Below, piece by piece: positions 18,000-29,780 of a DNA stretch of 64,000 nucleotides. The position numbers and the translations under genes are program-made. The notes under the pieces are model-generated. The model worked only from the letters and a program-made list of their open reading frames with translations. It had not been told where the DNA came from and made no database searches. The DNA is from Microbulbifer elongatus. GTDB taxonomy: Bacteria > Pseudomonadota > Gammaproteobacteria > Pseudomonadales > Cellvibrionaceae. The stretch is taken from NCBI RefSeq assembly GCF_021165935.1, contig NZ_CP088953.1, positions 2,837,501 through 2,901,500 on the forward strand. Reading direction: 5' to 3'. Position 1 is the stretch's first letter. Each line of letters starts with the position of its first letter.

Positions 18000-18609
18000 C
18001 GCGGATTATGTCGGTCCCTTTGGGCGGCTTGAAGTTGAACATATGGGATGACAGGTTCGGATTCGCACGCATGCCGTTAAAGCGAATGTCCGTAGTCTGC
18101 CCCATACCATCCCGTACGGTCATGGCGGAAGGTAGCCCCTTGTTGTCAAAGCGAATGACCATGGATTTGAAGGGCGCAGAAGCACGCTTCGGTGTCAGGT
18201 AATAGGCCCCCTTCTTGCTCTCCACCGTAAACGAACCGCGAATGTCTTCAACTTTACCCCCCAACAGCAACGCGGGAGTCTCTTTCATGCGGTTGTCGAC
18301 CGGGCGGATGGTCACCTGCTCCAGGTCCGGATCATACAGCCACAGCTGCTTGTTGTTGGTGACCAGCAGCTGAGAATACGGCTCGCCCGTTTTCCAGCGC
18401 AGGCGCCCCGGGCGCTGAACGGAAAAGTTGCCGCTGCTCTTTTGCAGGGTTTTACCTTTCTGGTCTTTCAGGGTCTGACGGAAATTACCGGATAGCGCCC
18501 CCAGGGGTTGCAGCAGCCGGCTCAGTTCCTCACTGGCGTCGGCACGCGCATGTGCGGTGCCGAAAGTGAAGCCCAGCGCGATCAGAAAAATGCTCAGTGT
18601 GCGTTTCAT
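17992..18609 (-). CDS. lolA: Outer-membrane lipoprotein carrier LolA
   Basis: A 205-residue periplasmic chaperone that takes lipoproteins from LolCDE to LolB. The signal peptide ends near AHA (residue 21). The mature part has GNFRQTLKDQKGKTLQKSSGNF and RPGRLRWKTGEPYSQLLVTN, the typical LolA sequence with the conserved arginine near the hydrophobic cavity. It lies between ftsK and rarA and overlaps rarA, so it is translationally coupled. Confidence 0.96.
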   Translation of the reverse strand: MKRTLSIFLIALGFTFGTAHARADASEELSRLLQPLGALSGNFRQTLKDQKGKTLQKSSGNFSVQRPGRLRWKTGEPYSQLLVTNNKQLWLYDPDLEQVTIRPVDNRMKETPALLLGGKVEDIRGSFTVESKKGAYYLTPKRASAPFKSMVIRFDNKGLPSAMTVRDGMGQTTDIRFNGMRANPNLSSHMFNFKPPKGTDIIRDE

Positions 18610-18680
18610 TGGATGCCTTCCAGTTTGCTGATCTGTCCCTAAAGCCTAGTCGGACACAAGTGAACCCGACCTGAACCGGC

Positions 18681-18720
18681 AAAAATCCCCCGCGGAGGTA
18701 CCGGTAGTGCCGGTCCCGCG
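18681..18720 (-). terminator. Probable intrinsic terminator after ftsK
   Basis: On the minus strand a GCGGGACCGG / CCGGTACCTCCGC stem with a short loop is followed by GGGGGATTTTT, just past the ftsK stop. Strength is uncertain because lolA follows in the same direction. Confidence 0.5.
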
Positions 18721-18728
18721 CGCGAGCG

Positions 18729-21053
18729 TCAGGCCGGCGGTGGCCCCAGCACCTCGCGGTTGCCGTTGGCCTGCTGGGGCGAAACCACCCCAGCCGCTTC
18801 CATCGCCTCGATCATGCGGGCGGCGCGATTGTAGCCGATGCGCAACTGGCGCTGAACCGAGGATATGGACGCCTTACGAGATTTGGTCACAAACGCCACG
18901 GCCTCGTCGTAGAGTGCGTCCGTTTCCGGGTCGTCCTCGCCACCCTCGGTGGCCATGCCGGGTACTGGAATACTGTTGTTGGCGTCGTCAACAATGCCGT
19001 CGATATATTCCGGCTCCCCACGGCGACACCAGTCTGCCACAACCTGGTGCACCTCATGGTCATCCACAAAGGCCCCGTGCACCCTTATGGGTACCGCTGT
19101 ACCCGGCGGCAGATAGAGCATATCGCCGTGGCCGAGCAGCTGCTCCGCACCACCCTGATCCAAAATGGTGCGCGAGTCGACCTTGGATGACACCTGGAAG
19201 GCCATGCGGGTGGGTACGTTGGCCTTGATCAGGCCGGTGATCACATCTACCGACGGGCGCTGGGTAGCCAGCAGCAGATGAATACCGGCCGCCCGCGCCT
19301 TCTGTGCAATACGGGCAATCAACTGCTCCACCTTCTTGCCAACGATCATCATCATGTCGGCAAATTCATCGATCACTACCACAATTGCCGGCAGTGGCTT
19401 CAGATGCGGCCGAGTCTGCTCTGCCTCCGGCACGCTAGACATAGGATCCGGCTGCCATATGGGGTCTTCCAGCGGTTCGCCGCTGGCGATGGCCTCCTTT
19501 ACCTTGCGGTTGAAGCCCGCCAGGTTGCGGACCCCCATTGCGGCCATCAGTTTATAGCGACGCTCCATCTCACCCACACACCAGCGCAGGCCGTTGGCGG
19601 CGTCGTTCATATCGGTGATCACGGGCGTGAGCAGGTGCGGGATGCCCTCGTAGACCGAGAGCTCGAGCATCTTGGGGTCCACCAGGATCAGGCGCACTTC
19701 GTCCGGGGTGGATTTGTAGAGCAGACTCAACAGCATCACGTTGATACCAACGGACTTACCGGAACCGGTAGTACCGGCAACCAGCAGGTGCGGCATCTTG
19801 GCCAGGTCGGCGACAACCGGTTGCCCGGAGATATCGTGCCCGAGGGCCAGGGTCAGGGCAGAACTGGATTTCTCATAGACTTCCGCACCGATAACCTCGG
19901 TGAGGCGCACCATCTGGCGGTTTTCGTTGGGAATCTCGATCCCCACCACCGATTTTCCCGGAATTACCTCGACGACCCGTACACTGATTACTGCCAGGGA
20001 ACGCGCCAGGTCTTTGGCCAGGTTGGTGATGCGGCTGACCTTGACCCCGGGCGCGGGCTGAATCTCGAACCGGGTCACCACAGGCCCCGGGAGAACCGAC
20101 ACCACCTCAGCGACCACACCAAAGTCTTTCAGCTTCAATTCAAGCAGGCGGGAAAGTGCTTCCAGCGCTTCGCGGCTGAAGCCGGCTTTTTTGTTAGTGT
20201 CCGCGGCGTCGAGCAATGAGAGTGCGGGGAGCGTGCCGGTCACCGGCCCCTTGAACAGCTCGCCCTGCTTTTCTTTCGCGGCCCGCGGACTCTGTTTGGG
20301 CGGCGGTGCGGTAGGCGCTATCTGAGGTGGCTGGCGCTTGGCGGTGCGCTGTTTTTCTTCTTCGACGGCGGCCTTGCGGACCACGATCGCTTCGCGGGCG
20401 ACACGCTGTTCTTCCCGCGCCTTCTTCGCGCGCGCCAATCGACTGCCAATCCAGTTGAATACAAACAGCACGCTGCGGCCAATATCCTCAAAAAGCTGCA
20501 GCCAGGACATGCCGGTGAATACCGTGACCCCAATGGCAAACGTGGCCAGCAGCAAGATGGTGCCGCCCACATAGCCGAGTCCCCGCTCCAGAAACGAGGA
20601 AACCGCGGCACCGATGATGCCGCCATTGGAAAACGGCAGGGGCTGTGCGGACTCACTGAAACACAGTGTGGCGATACCGGCACCGGCTACCAGCAAGAGC
20701 AACAGGCCCGCAACGCGCAGCGCAAACAATGGGCCGTGAAAACGCGCATTCTTATCGCGCAGTATCCGATACGCGCGCCAGCCAATCAGCACGGGAAACA
20801 GGTAGGCCATCCAGCCCAGCAAAGACAGGCACACATCGGCCAGCCAGGCACCGGTGGGGCCAATGGCATTCTCAACCTCCACACCGCTACCGGTATGGGA
20901 CCACCCCGGATCCTCGGGGCTGTAACTCAGCAGGCTTATACCAACCAGCAGAGCACCAGCCAGTAAGGCAATCAAGGCACCCTCGCGCACGATACGCGCA
21001 ATCAGGGATTCCGGAATCGCGGCCCCGGATTCAGTTTCACTCTCAGCCTTCAA
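18729..21053 (-). CDS. ftsK: DNA translocase FtsK
   Basis: A 774-residue septal DNA pump that segregates chromosome termini and activates XerCD at dif. Four N-terminal membrane segments occupy residues about 20-190. A basic, proline-rich linker (residues about 205-260) is short compared with the E. coli protein (1329 aa), as in Pseudomonas-type FtsK. The motor has Walker [11 protein letters not shown] and Walker [13 protein letters not shown]. The C-terminal gamma winged helix ([20 protein letters not shown]) would read KOPS sites. It is divergent from trxB and heads a run with lolA and rarA. Confidence 0.97.
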   Translation of the reverse strand: MKAESETESGAAIPESLIARIVREGALIALLAGALLVGISLLSYSPEDPGWSHTGSGVEVENAIGPTGAWLADVCLSLLGWMAYLFPVLIGWRAYRILRDKNARFHGPLFALRVAGLLLLLVAGAGIATLCFSESAQPLPFSNGGIIGAAVSSFLERGLGYVGGTILLLATFAIGVTVFTGMSWLQLFEDIGRSVLFVFNWIGSRLARAKKAREEQRVAREAIVVRKAAVEEEKQRTAKRQPPQIAPTAPPPKQSPRAAKEKQGELFKGPVTGTLPALSLLDAADTNKKAGFSREALEALSRLLELKLKDFGVVAEVVSVLPGPVVTRFEIQPAPGVKVSRITNLAKDLARSLAVISVRVVEVIPGKSVVGIEIPNENRQMVRLTEVIGAEVYEKSSSALTLALGHDISGQPVVADLAKMPHLLVAGTTGSGKSVGINVMLLSLLYKSTPDEVRLILVDPKMLELSVYEGIPHLLTPVITDMNDAANGLRWCVGEMERRYKLMAAMGVRNLAGFNRKVKEAIASGEPLEDPIWQPDPMSSVPEAEQTRPHLKPLPAIVVVIDEFADMMMIVGKKVEQLIARIAQKARAAGIHLLLATQRPSVDVITGLIKANVPTRMAFQVSSKVDSRTILDQGGAEQLLGHGDMLYLPPGTAVPIRVHGAFVDDHEVHQVVADWCRRGEPEYIDGIVDDANNSIPVPGMATEGGEDDPETDALYDEAVAFVTKSRKASISSVQRQLRIGYNRAARMIEAMEAAGVVSPQQANGNREVLGPPPA

Positions 21054-22457
<1,404 letters not shown>

Positions 22458-22517
22458 TCTCTCCCGGCGATCAGCCACGGACGCGCTTCCTGAAAGCGCG
22501 TTTCCGGTGGTATAACG

Positions 22518-22542
22518 AAGGCGGCTTTCGAGCCGCCTTTTT
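22518..22542 (+). terminator. Intrinsic terminator after trxB
   Basis: AAGGCGGCT-TTCG-AGCCGCCTT is a perfect 9-bp stem with a UUCG tetraloop, followed by TTTGTTTC, 60 bp past the trxB stop. Confidence 0.88.
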
Positions 22543-22580
22543 GTTTCTTCAGGCCCGCATCCGGTGTATGAGCGAACGGC

Positions 22581-23303
22581 ATGGATGACATCCTTTCATT
22601 ACTGGACCCGGCACGGGTGGAGTTTCCCAGTACACAAACGGCTTTGTCTGACCCCAATGGCCTGCTGGCAGTGGGCGGCGACCTGACGCCGGAGTGGCTG
22701 CTGGCCGCCTATCGCAAAGGTATCTTCCCCTGGTTTTCCGATGATCAGCCGATTCTGTGGTGGTCACCCTCCCCCCGCTGCGTAGTCCGCCCCCAAGCAC
22801 TGAAATTCAGCCGCAGCCTGCGCAAGGTCATTCGCCAGCGGCGCTTCACCATCACGTTTGATCAGGCTTTCGCGGATGTCATGCGCGGATGCGCCGGCCC
22901 AAGACGCGATGACTCCGGCACCTGGATTACCGGCGACATGTACTGGGCGTATCTCGAAATGCACGCCCGGGGTCATGCGCATTCCGTGGAAGCCTGGCTG
23001 GATGGCCAGCTGGTTGGGGGACTATACGGGCTCAGTATCGGGCGGGTGTTTTTTGGCGAGTCCATGTTTCACCGGGCCACCGACGCATCCAAGGTGGCGT
23101 TTGCGTATTTGGTGCGACAACTGGCGACCTGGGGCTGCAAGCTGATTGACTGCCAGGTGAGCAACCCACACCTCATGAGCCTGGGCGCGGAAGAAATGCC
23201 CCGCGAGGAGTTTGAGCGACACCTGGCGCTGGGGGTTGCCGACACTCCATTTCCCACTCAATGGCCAAATGTACCGGCACCGGACCTGTTCGACGGCGAC
23301 TGA
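22581..23303 (+). CDS. aat: Leucyl/phenylalanyl-tRNA-protein transferase
   Basis: A 240-residue enzyme that adds Leu or Phe from tRNA to proteins with N-terminal Arg or Lys, making ClpS/ClpAP degrons. Signature blocks are GLLAVGGDLTPEWLLAAYRKGIFPWF (split across residues about 29-54), WWSPSPRCVV, and GLYGLSIGRVFFGESMFH. Length matches the family (about 230). The bpt gene follows by 134 bp, and clpS and clpA lie 1-4 kb further on, so the N-degron pathway is physically clustered. Confidence 0.97.
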   Translation: MDDILSLLDPARVEFPSTQTALSDPNGLLAVGGDLTPEWLLAAYRKGIFPWFSDDQPILWWSPSPRCVVRPQALKFSRSLRKVIRQRRFTITFDQAFADVMRGCAGPRRDDSGTWITGDMYWAYLEMHARGHAHSVEAWLDGQLVGGLYGLSIGRVFFGESMFHRATDASKVAFAYLVRQLATWGCKLIDCQVSNPHLMSLGAEEMPREEFERHLALGVADTPFPTQWPNVPAPDLFDGD

Positions 23304-23437
23304 ACAGTCTCACCCCTTTGCAGAATGTTTGAGTTTTTGCTGACTACAAATTACCCTCGGGTCTGGTAACAGTGGTCAGGCAAAGGGGACGGCGTGAGAC
23401 AATTCCGCAGTACATACGGCAAGCAGGTGGCCGTTCA

Positions 23438-24166
23438 GTGAGCCAGTATTCTCAGCTGGACTCCGTGCGCCTGCTCGCGACCATGCCACACCCCTGCGGC
23501 TACCTGAAAGATCAGGAAGCCACCACCGTGTTTGTCGATCCGCAAACCCCTGTGGATCAACGACTTTACAGTCGCCTTTCGGAGCTGGGCTTTCGCCGCA
23601 GCGGCAATTACCTTTACCGCCCGCAGTGCACCAGTTGTCAGGCCTGTGTGCCCGCGCGCATTCCGGTGGAACTGTTTGTGCCCAACCGCAACCAGCGTCG
23701 TTGCTGGCGCCGTAACCGCGACCTGGACGTCTTCCATCAGCACGATATCGACACCGATGAGCACTATGCTCTCTACGCCCGCTATATCGAACAGCGCCAC
23801 CGGGATGGGGAGATGTACCCGCCCAGTCGCGAACAGTTTCGCAGCTTTCTGAACAACGCCTGGGGCAGCACGCGTTATCTGGAGTTCCGCGCTCGCGATC
23901 GCCTGGTGGGCGTCGCGGTCACCGACGTACTGAATGGTGGTGTCTCTGCGATCTATACCTATTTTGACCCGGACGAGGTCAAGCGCAGCCTTGGCACTTA
24001 CGCGATCCTGTATCAGATCGAATGGACCCGCCGCCTGGGGTTACCGAGCCTCTATCTCGGTTACTGGATACGTCAGTGCGAGAAAATGGCCTATAAAAAT
24101 CAGTTTCAGCCGCTCGAATACCTGGTGGACAATCGCTGGACGCTTAGGTCAGATCGCTCCGGCTGA
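23438..24166 (+). CDS. bpt: Aspartate/glutamate leucyltransferase Bpt
   Basis: A 242-residue transferase that adds Leu to N-terminal Asp or Glu. It is homologous to eukaryotic Ate1, and older annotations call it arginyltransferase. The N-terminal cysteine cluster CTSCQACVPARI lies near residue 66, and RNRDLDVF and YLGYWIRQCEKMAYKNQFQP are typical of the family. The frame runs 22 codons further upstream, but the GTG at 23438 has AGGTGG at ideal spacing and gives the usual N-terminus SQYSQLDSVRLLATMPHPC. Confidence 0.95.
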   Translation: MSQYSQLDSVRLLATMPHPCGYLKDQEATTVFVDPQTPVDQRLYSRLSELGFRRSGNYLYRPQCTSCQACVPARIPVELFVPNRNQRRCWRRNRDLDVFHQHDIDTDEHYALYARYIEQRHRDGEMYPPSREQFRSFLNNAWGSTRYLEFRARDRLVGVAVTDVLNGGVSAIYTYFDPDEVKRSLGTYAILYQIEWTRRLGLPSLYLGYWIRQCEKMAYKNQFQPLEYLVDNRWTLRSDRSG

Positions 24167-24224
24167 CCCCCTACCCCGCTTTTCCTCAGCAATTCCCGGT
24201 TTCACTTGGCCTGCGGGCGCTTTT

Positions 24225-24263
24225 CGTGCAAAATGCACGCCCGTCGCACCGCCGGCTTGGCGG
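24225..24263 (+). promoter_or_regulatory. Two short hairpins in the infA leader
   Basis: CGTGCA-AAA-TGCACG (24225-24239) and CCGCC-GGCTT-GGCGG (24249-24263) are perfect small stems 37-75 nt before the infA ATG. Neither has a U-tract. They may be leader structures of infA or an inefficient terminator of bpt. Confidence 0.3.
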
Positions 24264-24299
24264 AATAGCTAGTACACATCAATCAAAGGTTGCTGCCGC

Positions 24300-24518
24300 A
24301 TGGCAAAAGACGATTACATTGAAATGGAAGGCGAGGTGATCGACACCCTGCCCAACACCACTTTCCGGGTAAAACTGGAGAACGGACACGTGGTGATCGC
24401 GCATATTTCTGGAAAAATGCGCAAAAATTACATCCGCATTCTGACGGGTGACAAGGTCAAAGTGGAGCTGACTCCGTACGACCTGAGCAAGGGCCGCATC
24501 ACTTACCGCGCCCGCTGA
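24300..24518 (+). CDS. infA: Translation initiation factor IF-1
   Basis: A 72-residue OB-fold protein that binds the A site of the 30S subunit. The sequence [20 protein letters not shown], then [20 protein letters not shown] and ITYRAR at the end, is the standard bacterial IF-1 of exactly the usual length. It lies between bpt and clpA, as in Pseudomonas and E. coli. Confidence 0.99.
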   Translation: MAKDDYIEMEGEVIDTLPNTTFRVKLENGHVVIAHISGKMRKNYIRILTGDKVKVELTPYDLSKGRITYRAR

Positions 24519-24554
24519 TTGTCACGCTGCAATTTTCCAGGTTGCAGCTGCAAT

Positions 24555-24583
24555 AAAAAAGCCACCTCAAGAGGTGGCTTTTT
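24555..24583. terminator. Bidirectional terminator between infA and clpA
   Basis: AAAAAAGCCACCTC-AA-GAGGTGGCTTTTT is a perfect stem with A/T tracts on both sides, placed between two convergent genes, so it can end transcription from either. Confidence 0.92.
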
Positions 24584-24604
24584 GCGTTTCTGGGTAGGGG
24601 CCGG

Positions 24605-26890
24605 CTAGTGCAGGGCCGGTTCCGCCGTCCTGATCTTCAACTGGTCATCCTCAACAGTGACCTCGACCTTACCGCCCTCCTCTGACAGGTCGCCGAACAG
24701 AACGGCTTCAGCCAATGGTTTGCGCAACTTCTCACGAATCAGCCGCGCCATCGGCCGCGCGCCCATCTTCTCATCGTAACCATTCACCGCCAGCCATTCG
24801 CGCGCCTCGTCGTCCACCTCGAGGGTTACGCGGGACTCATCGAGTTGCGCCTGCAGTTCGACCACGAACTTATCCACCACCGTTTTCACCACACTGATAT
24901 CAAGCGCACCGAACTGGATGATGCTATCGAGGCGGTTGCGGAACTCGGGAGTAAACATTTTCTTGATTTCCTCCATGCCGTCACTGCTGTGATCCTGGTT
25001 GGCGAAGCCGATCGAGCGGCGGCTCATGACTTCGGCACCGGCATTGGTGGTCATAATCAGAATGACATTGCGGAAGTCGGCTTTGCGGCCGTTATTGTCC
25101 GTCAGGGTGCCGTGGTCCATGACCTGCAGTAGCAGATTGAACACTTCCGGGTGCGCTTTTTCGATTTCATCCAGCAGCACGACACTGTGGGGGTGCTTGG
25201 TGACGGCGTCGGTCAGCAGGCCCCCCTGGTCAAACCCGACGTAGCCCGGAGGCGCGCCGATCAGGCGCGAAACCGTGTGGCGCTCCATGTATTCGGACAT
25301 ATCAAAACGGATCAGCTCAATACCCATGACCTGCGCCAATTGACGGCACAGCTCGGTTTTACCGACACCCGTGGGACCCGCAAACAGGAAGGAACCGATG
25401 GGTTTCTCTTCTGCACCCAGGCCTGCCCGGGCCAGCTTGATCGAGGTGCTGAGGGCCTCAATGGCCATATCCTGCCCGAACACTACCATTTTCAGGTTTT
25501 CATCCAGCTTGGCGAGCGCCGCCTTGTCGGACGCAGATACACTCTTCGCAGGGATGCGCGCCATCTTTGCCACGACGTTTTCGATTTCCGTGACGGTAAT
25601 GGTATCGGTGCGCTGATCGGCGGGCAGCAGCGCCTGGTAGGCCCCGGCTTCATCAATCACGTCGATCGCCTTGTCCGGCAGGAATCGCTCGGTAATGTGT
25701 CGGTTGGCAAGCTGTGCCGCAGCCTCCAGGGCGGAATCCGTAAACCGCACCTTATGGTGATCCTCAAAACAGGATTTCAGGCCCTGCAGAATCTGCACCG
25801 TTTCCTCGACCGAGGGTTCGTGGACGTCAATCTTCTGGAAGCGACGGGACAGCGCGCGGTCTTTCTCAAAGATCCCGCGGTATTCATTGAACGTTGTAGA
25901 GCCGATACAGCGCATCTGACCGCTGGAGAGCAGCGGCTTCAGTAGATTGGAGGCATCCATTACGCCGCCAGACGCCGCGCCGGCACCGATAATCGTATGG
26001 ATCTCATCAATAAACAGTACGGCATGCTCGCGCTTTTTGAGCTCGGCAAGCAGCGCCTTGAAGCGCTTCTCGAAATCACCACGATACTTGGTGCCCGCCA
26101 GCAAGGAGCCCAGGTCGAGGGAGTAAATGGTGCTTTCTTTCAGGGGCTCGGGCACTTCTCCGTCAACAATTCTTCTGGCCAGGCCTTCGGCAATCGCCGT
26201 TTTACCGACTCCGGATTCACCCACCAGCAGCGGATTATTTTTGCGGCGCCGCGCCAGCACCTGGGTGACGCGCTCCACTTCCGGTGCGCGGCCAACCAGC
26301 GGGTCGATACGCCCGAGAATCGCTTCCTGATTCAGGTTGGTGGCGTAACTTTCCAGTGGGTCGGAGCCGCCGGATTCCGCCGTATTCCCGAGCTCTTCAT
26401 CGACCTGCTCTGGGGATGGGTCCGGGTTGTTGTGGGTGTTGTGGCCGCCAGAGCTCACCCGGGAAATGCCGTGGGTGATGTAATTCACCACATCGATACG
26501 GGCAACACTTTGCTGCTTCAGGTAGTAAACGGCCTGACTTTCCTGTTCGCAGAAGATGGCCACCAGCACATTCGCGCCAGTAACTTCTTTCTTGCCGGAC
26601 GACTGTACGTGGAAAACTGCCCGCTGCAGGACACGCTGAAAACCGAGAGTGGGCTGAGTTTCGCGCTCCGAGTCATTTTCAGGAATGAGCGGCGTGGTTG
26701 AGTCGACAAACTCGAGCAGCTCCCGGCGCAGCGCACTGAGGTCCGCACCACAGGCATGCAGAACATCTGCCGCAGATTCGTTGTCCAGCAGCGCCAGCAA
26801 CAGGTGCTCAACGGTCATAAACTCGTGGCGTTTCGCCCGTGCACCCTTAAACGCTAGATTGAGCGTTACCTCTAAATCCTTGCTGAGCAT
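24605..26890 (-). CDS. clpA: ATP-dependent Clp protease ATPase subunit ClpA
   Basis: A 761-residue AAA+ unfoldase that feeds substrates to ClpP. The N-domain (residues 1-145), which binds ClpS, is followed by D1 with Walker A GESGVGKT near residue 212 and D2 with Walker A GPTGVGKT near residue 494. The P-loop loop for ClpP, IGFANQ, is present near residue 625. Length equals E. coli ClpA (758). GAGG lies 6 nt before the ATG. It follows clpS by 134 bp with no clear terminator, so they may be co-transcribed. Confidence 0.98.
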   Translation of the reverse strand: MLSKDLEVTLNLAFKGARAKRHEFMTVEHLLLALLDNESAADVLHACGADLSALRRELLEFVDSTTPLIPENDSERETQPTLGFQRVLQRAVFHVQSSGKKEVTGANVLVAIFCEQESQAVYYLKQQSVARIDVVNYITHGISRVSSGGHNTHNNPDPSPEQVDEELGNTAESGGSDPLESYATNLNQEAILGRIDPLVGRAPEVERVTQVLARRRKNNPLLVGESGVGKTAIAEGLARRIVDGEVPEPLKESTIYSLDLGSLLAGTKYRGDFEKRFKALLAELKKREHAVLFIDEIHTIIGAGAASGGVMDASNLLKPLLSSGQMRCIGSTTFNEYRGIFEKDRALSRRFQKIDVHEPSVEETVQILQGLKSCFEDHHKVRFTDSALEAAAQLANRHITERFLPDKAIDVIDEAGAYQALLPADQRTDTITVTEIENVVAKMARIPAKSVSASDKAALAKLDENLKMVVFGQDMAIEALSTSIKLARAGLGAEEKPIGSFLFAGPTGVGKTELCRQLAQVMGIELIRFDMSEYMERHTVSRLIGAPPGYVGFDQGGLLTDAVTKHPHSVVLLDEIEKAHPEVFNLLLQVMDHGTLTDNNGRKADFRNVILIMTTNAGAEVMSRRSIGFANQDHSSDGMEEIKKMFTPEFRNRLDSIIQFGALDISVVKTVVDKFVVELQAQLDESRVTLEVDDEAREWLAVNGYDEKMGARPMARLIREKLRKPLAEAVLFGDLSEEGGKVEVTVEDDQLKIRTAEPALH

Positions 26891-27024
26891 CTAAACCTCA
26901 AAAACCTTACTGGCCAATGTCATCCGGATTGTCGCTGAGTACACCCGGCATTCCTGAAGTATTGCCGGTTACCCCGGCGGGTTTAACGGCACCGGCTTAC
27001 CAGCCAGCGACCTCGAAAGCGTGT

Positions 27025-27420
27025 TCAACCCTCCTCGCCGTGCTCGTCGTCTTCATCTGCTTCGATCTCACACAGCAATGGATGTTCATTGTCTCGCGCA
27101 AATTGATTTACCTGCGCGGCCTTGGTCTCCGCTATATCTCGAGTATAGACACCGCAGATCGCTTTTCCCTTAGTGTGCACCTGTAACATCAGCTGTGTGG
27201 CGCGCTCGCGATTCACATAGAAAAAAAGCTCCAGCGCTTCGACCACAAACTCCATTGGCGTGTAGTCGTCATTGAGCATGACAACCTTGTACATCGGGGG
27301 GCGCTTGAGCTGCGGCCGGGCTTCCGCAAGTGCGGTGCCGCCTCCCCCCTCATGGAAATCAAAGTCGTCGTTATCAGGGCCTTGATTCGAGTGTAGTTTA
27401 ATGATTTGTGAATTTCCCAT
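27025..27420 (-). CDS. clpS: ClpS adaptor of ClpAP
   Basis: A 131-residue adaptor that delivers N-degron substrates to ClpA. The core [23 protein letters not shown] (split over residues about 43-65) holds the substrate-pocket residues, and [19 protein letters not shown] follows. The N-terminal tail of about 40 residues before the core is longer than in E. coli (106 aa in all). The ATG at 27420 is preferred over a TTG at 27432; no clear Shine-Dalgarno is seen for either. Confidence 0.96.
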   Translation of the reverse strand: MGNSQIIKLHSNQGPDNDDFDFHEGGGGTALAEARPQLKRPPMYKVVMLNDDYTPMEFVVEALELFFYVNRERATQLMLQVHTKGKAICGVYTRDIAETKAAQVNQFARDNEHPLLCEIEADEDDEHGEEG

Positions 27421-27771
27421 AGCGCTAATCAATCAATCGTCAGGAATCAGTTCACAGTACTGGCACCGAGATCGCTGCCGCCCGAAACAGGCGAAACCAG
27501 CCGCTCGGAAGCAGTCACTGAATTGGAAGTGGCGAGCGGGCATTGTAACCGCAAATGGTATGCCGCACATCGCACCGGATGGCATTCACTTGACAAGTGC
27601 GGGGCTGTTGGCTACAAGAGATAGTAACCACGCCATGTGGTTAGCGAAGGTACAGAAATAATCGTACAAATGATTTTGTCCGAATAATCAAGCGCATGAA
27701 GCGCGATAACAATAATGACAACATGTATAGGCGGCCTGCAGTCGCCCCGGCAATATTAGAGGGATTTCGCC
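27421..27771. other. Divergent clpS-cspD intergenic region
   Basis: This 351-bp gap should carry the clpS promoter and the cspD promoter and leader. The half nearest cspD (27640-27740) is A+T-rich. I see no RNA gene or credible open reading frame. Confidence 0.4.
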
Positions 27772-28062
27772 ATGCCTACCGGTACCGTTAAGTGGTTCAA
27801 TAATGCCAAAGGATATGGATTTATTCTTGCTGACGAAGGTGGAGAAGACCTGTTTGCGCACTACTCTGCAATCCAGATGGATGGGTATCGCACCCTGAAG
27901 GCTGGCCAGCAGGTACAGTTCGACATTATTCAGGGAGACAAGGGTTACCACGCAGCCAATATCAGTGCGTTGGACGCGGCCCGCCCGGCACCCAGCGCAG
28001 CAGCGCCTGTCGCGCAGACTGAAACGGTCAGGGAACAGGAAGCCGAAGAAGTCCTGGACTGA
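27772..28062 (+). CDS. cspD: Cold-shock domain protein CspD-like
   Basis: A 96-residue protein. The cold-shock domain is residues 1-67, with RNP1 KGYGFI and RNP2 DLFAHYS, so it binds single-stranded nucleic acid. A 25-residue Ala/Pro- and then Glu-rich tail follows. In E. coli, CspD is a stationary-phase inhibitor of replication, and its gene is next to clpS/clpA, as here, which supports the name. GAGGG lies 8 nt before the ATG. Confidence 0.92.
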   Translation: MPTGTVKWFNNAKGYGFILADEGGEDLFAHYSAIQMDGYRTLKAGQQVQFDIIQGDKGYHAANISALDAARPAPSAAAPVAQTETVREQEAEEVLD

Positions 28063-28235
28063 CTGACCGCGGTGCGGCGGCAACGTTTCCGCTACCGCAC
28101 CCGCCCTGCCCCCACTGGTGACGCAAGTCCACTCCTTGCGGCTCACAATGAGCCAGTGCTGCTTGACGCCCCTGCAGTGGCACACACGTCCCAAACAAAA
28201 TCCGCAACCCGAACCGATATTGCCGTCAATACAAT

Positions 28236-28274
28236 AAAAAAGGCCCCGCACCTTTCGGTGCGGGGCCTTTTTTT
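28236..28274. terminator. Bidirectional terminator between cspD and icd
   Basis: AAAAAAGGCCCCGCACC-TTTC-GGTGCGGGGCCTTTTTTT (in two halves) is a perfect long stem with A and T tracts on the two sides, between convergent genes. Confidence 0.95.
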
Positions 28275-28288
28275 GGTCAGCGGGCCAA

Positions 28289-29539
28289 TCAAGCCATGTG
28301 CTTGATGACTTCCTCGCCAAACTCGGAACAGGACTTCAGCTCCGCGCCGTCCATCAGACGCTCGAAGTCATAAGTTACGGTCTTGGCTTCGATCGCGCCT
28401 TCCATACCCTTGACAACCAGCTCGGCCGCTTCGTTCCAGCCCAGGTGGCGCAGCATCATTTCAGCAGAAAGGATCAGTGAACCCGGGTTCACTTTATCCT
28501 GACCGGCGTACTTAGGCGCAGTACCGTGAGTCGCTTCGAACAGCGCTACGTCGTCAGACAGGTTCGCACCCGGTGCGATACCGATACCGCCAACTTGTGC
28601 GGCCAGTGCGTCGGACAGGTAGTCGCCATTCAGGTTCAGAGTGGCGATTACGTCGTACTCGGCCGGACGCAGCAGGATCTGCTGCAGCATGGCGTCGGCG
28701 ATTACGTCCTTGACCACGATCTCCTTGCCGGTGTTCGGGTTCTTGAAACTGCACCAGGGGCCGCCGTCGATGGGCTGAGCGCCGAACTCTTCACGAGCCA
28801 GTTCGTAGCCCCAGTCAGCGAAGGCGCCTTCGGTGAACTTCATGATGTTGCCTTTGTGCACCAGCGTCAGGGAGTCGCGATCCTGATCGATGGTGTACTG
28901 CAGGGCTTTGCGTACCAGGCGCTTGGTGCCCTCTTCGGAAACCGGCTTAACACCGATGCCCACTTCCTGCGGGAAGCGGATTTTCTTAACGCCCATTTCT
29001 TCCTGCAGGAACTTCACAACCTTGTTGGCTTCGTCGGTGCCTGCTTTCCACTCGATACCGGCGTAGATGTCTTCGGAGTTCTCACGGAAGATCACCATAT
29101 CTACCTTGTTCGGCTCTTTTACCGGAGAAGGTACACCACTGAACCAGCGCACCGGGCGCTGACATACGTACAGGTCCAGCTCCTGGCGCAGAGCAACGTT
29201 CAGGGAGCGGAAGCCACCGCCAACCGGCGTGGTCAGCGGGCCTTTGATGCTGACAACGTATTCTTTGATGGCTTCGAGGGTTTCTGCCGGGAACCAGTCG
29301 CCGCTGTAGGTTTCAGCGGCTTTTTCGCCACAGAAAATCTCCATCCAGGCGATGGATTTTTCGTCGTTGTACGCCTTGCTAACCGCGGCGTCGATCACTT
29401 TGCGCATTACCGGGGTGATATCCACGCCGATGCCGTCACCTTCGATAAAGGGGATAATCGGGGTGTTCGGTACGTTCAGAGAACCATCTGCGTTGACTGT
29501 GACTTTTTCGCCGTTGGCCGGCACTTGGATATGACCCAT
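28289..29539 (-). CDS. icd: NADP-dependent isocitrate dehydrogenase
   Basis: A 416-residue TCA-cycle enzyme converting isocitrate to 2-oxoglutarate. [10 protein letters not shown] is near residue 32, the substrate-binding phosphorylatable serine lies in the [16 protein letters not shown] region, [15 protein letters not shown] is near residue 150, and [17 protein letters not shown] carries the metal-binding aspartates. The length is exactly that of E. coli Icd. The frame extends 20 codons further, but the ATG at 29539 has GGGAG at good spacing. It competes with AceA at 39.6 kb for isocitrate. I see no aceK kinase in the window. Confidence 0.97.
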   Translation of the reverse strand: MGHIQVPANGEKVTVNADGSLNVPNTPIIPFIEGDGIGVDITPVMRKVIDAAVSKAYNDEKSIAWMEIFCGEKAAETYSGDWFPAETLEAIKEYVVSIKGPLTTPVGGGFRSLNVALRQELDLYVCQRPVRWFSGVPSPVKEPNKVDMVIFRENSEDIYAGIEWKAGTDEANKVVKFLQEEMGVKKIRFPQEVGIGVKPVSEEGTKRLVRKALQYTIDQDRDSLTLVHKGNIMKFTEGAFADWGYELAREEFGAQPIDGGPWCSFKNPNTGKEIVVKDVIADAMLQQILLRPAEYDVIATLNLNGDYLSDALAAQVGGIGIAPGANLSDDVALFEATHGTAPKYAGQDKVNPGSLILSAEMMLRHLGWNEAAELVVKGMEGAIEAKTVTYDFERLMDGAELKSCSEFGEEVIKHMA

Positions 29540-29780
29540 TAAGTTGACTCCCGTAACTCTTTGACTAAACGTCCGGCTTTTTCGGGGAAATCTCGGCATA
29601 ATGCGCCCAAATTCCGCTGCCGGTCATGGTTGCCGCCCATTGTTTGCGCCGTTGCATACGCCGAGCTGGCTAAAAATCGGCGGGATTATACCAACATCCG
29701 ACCACTTTTGTAGTTTCATTACATTAATAGCAGGATGCCTCGTCGCGGCGGCCCCCGGGCACCAACTTACACTGAGAGCT

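Noticed and set aside
27401-27661. An 86-residue plus-strand frame between clpS and cspD
   Set aside because: It starts inside clpS on the other strand, has no ribosome site and no recognisable features.
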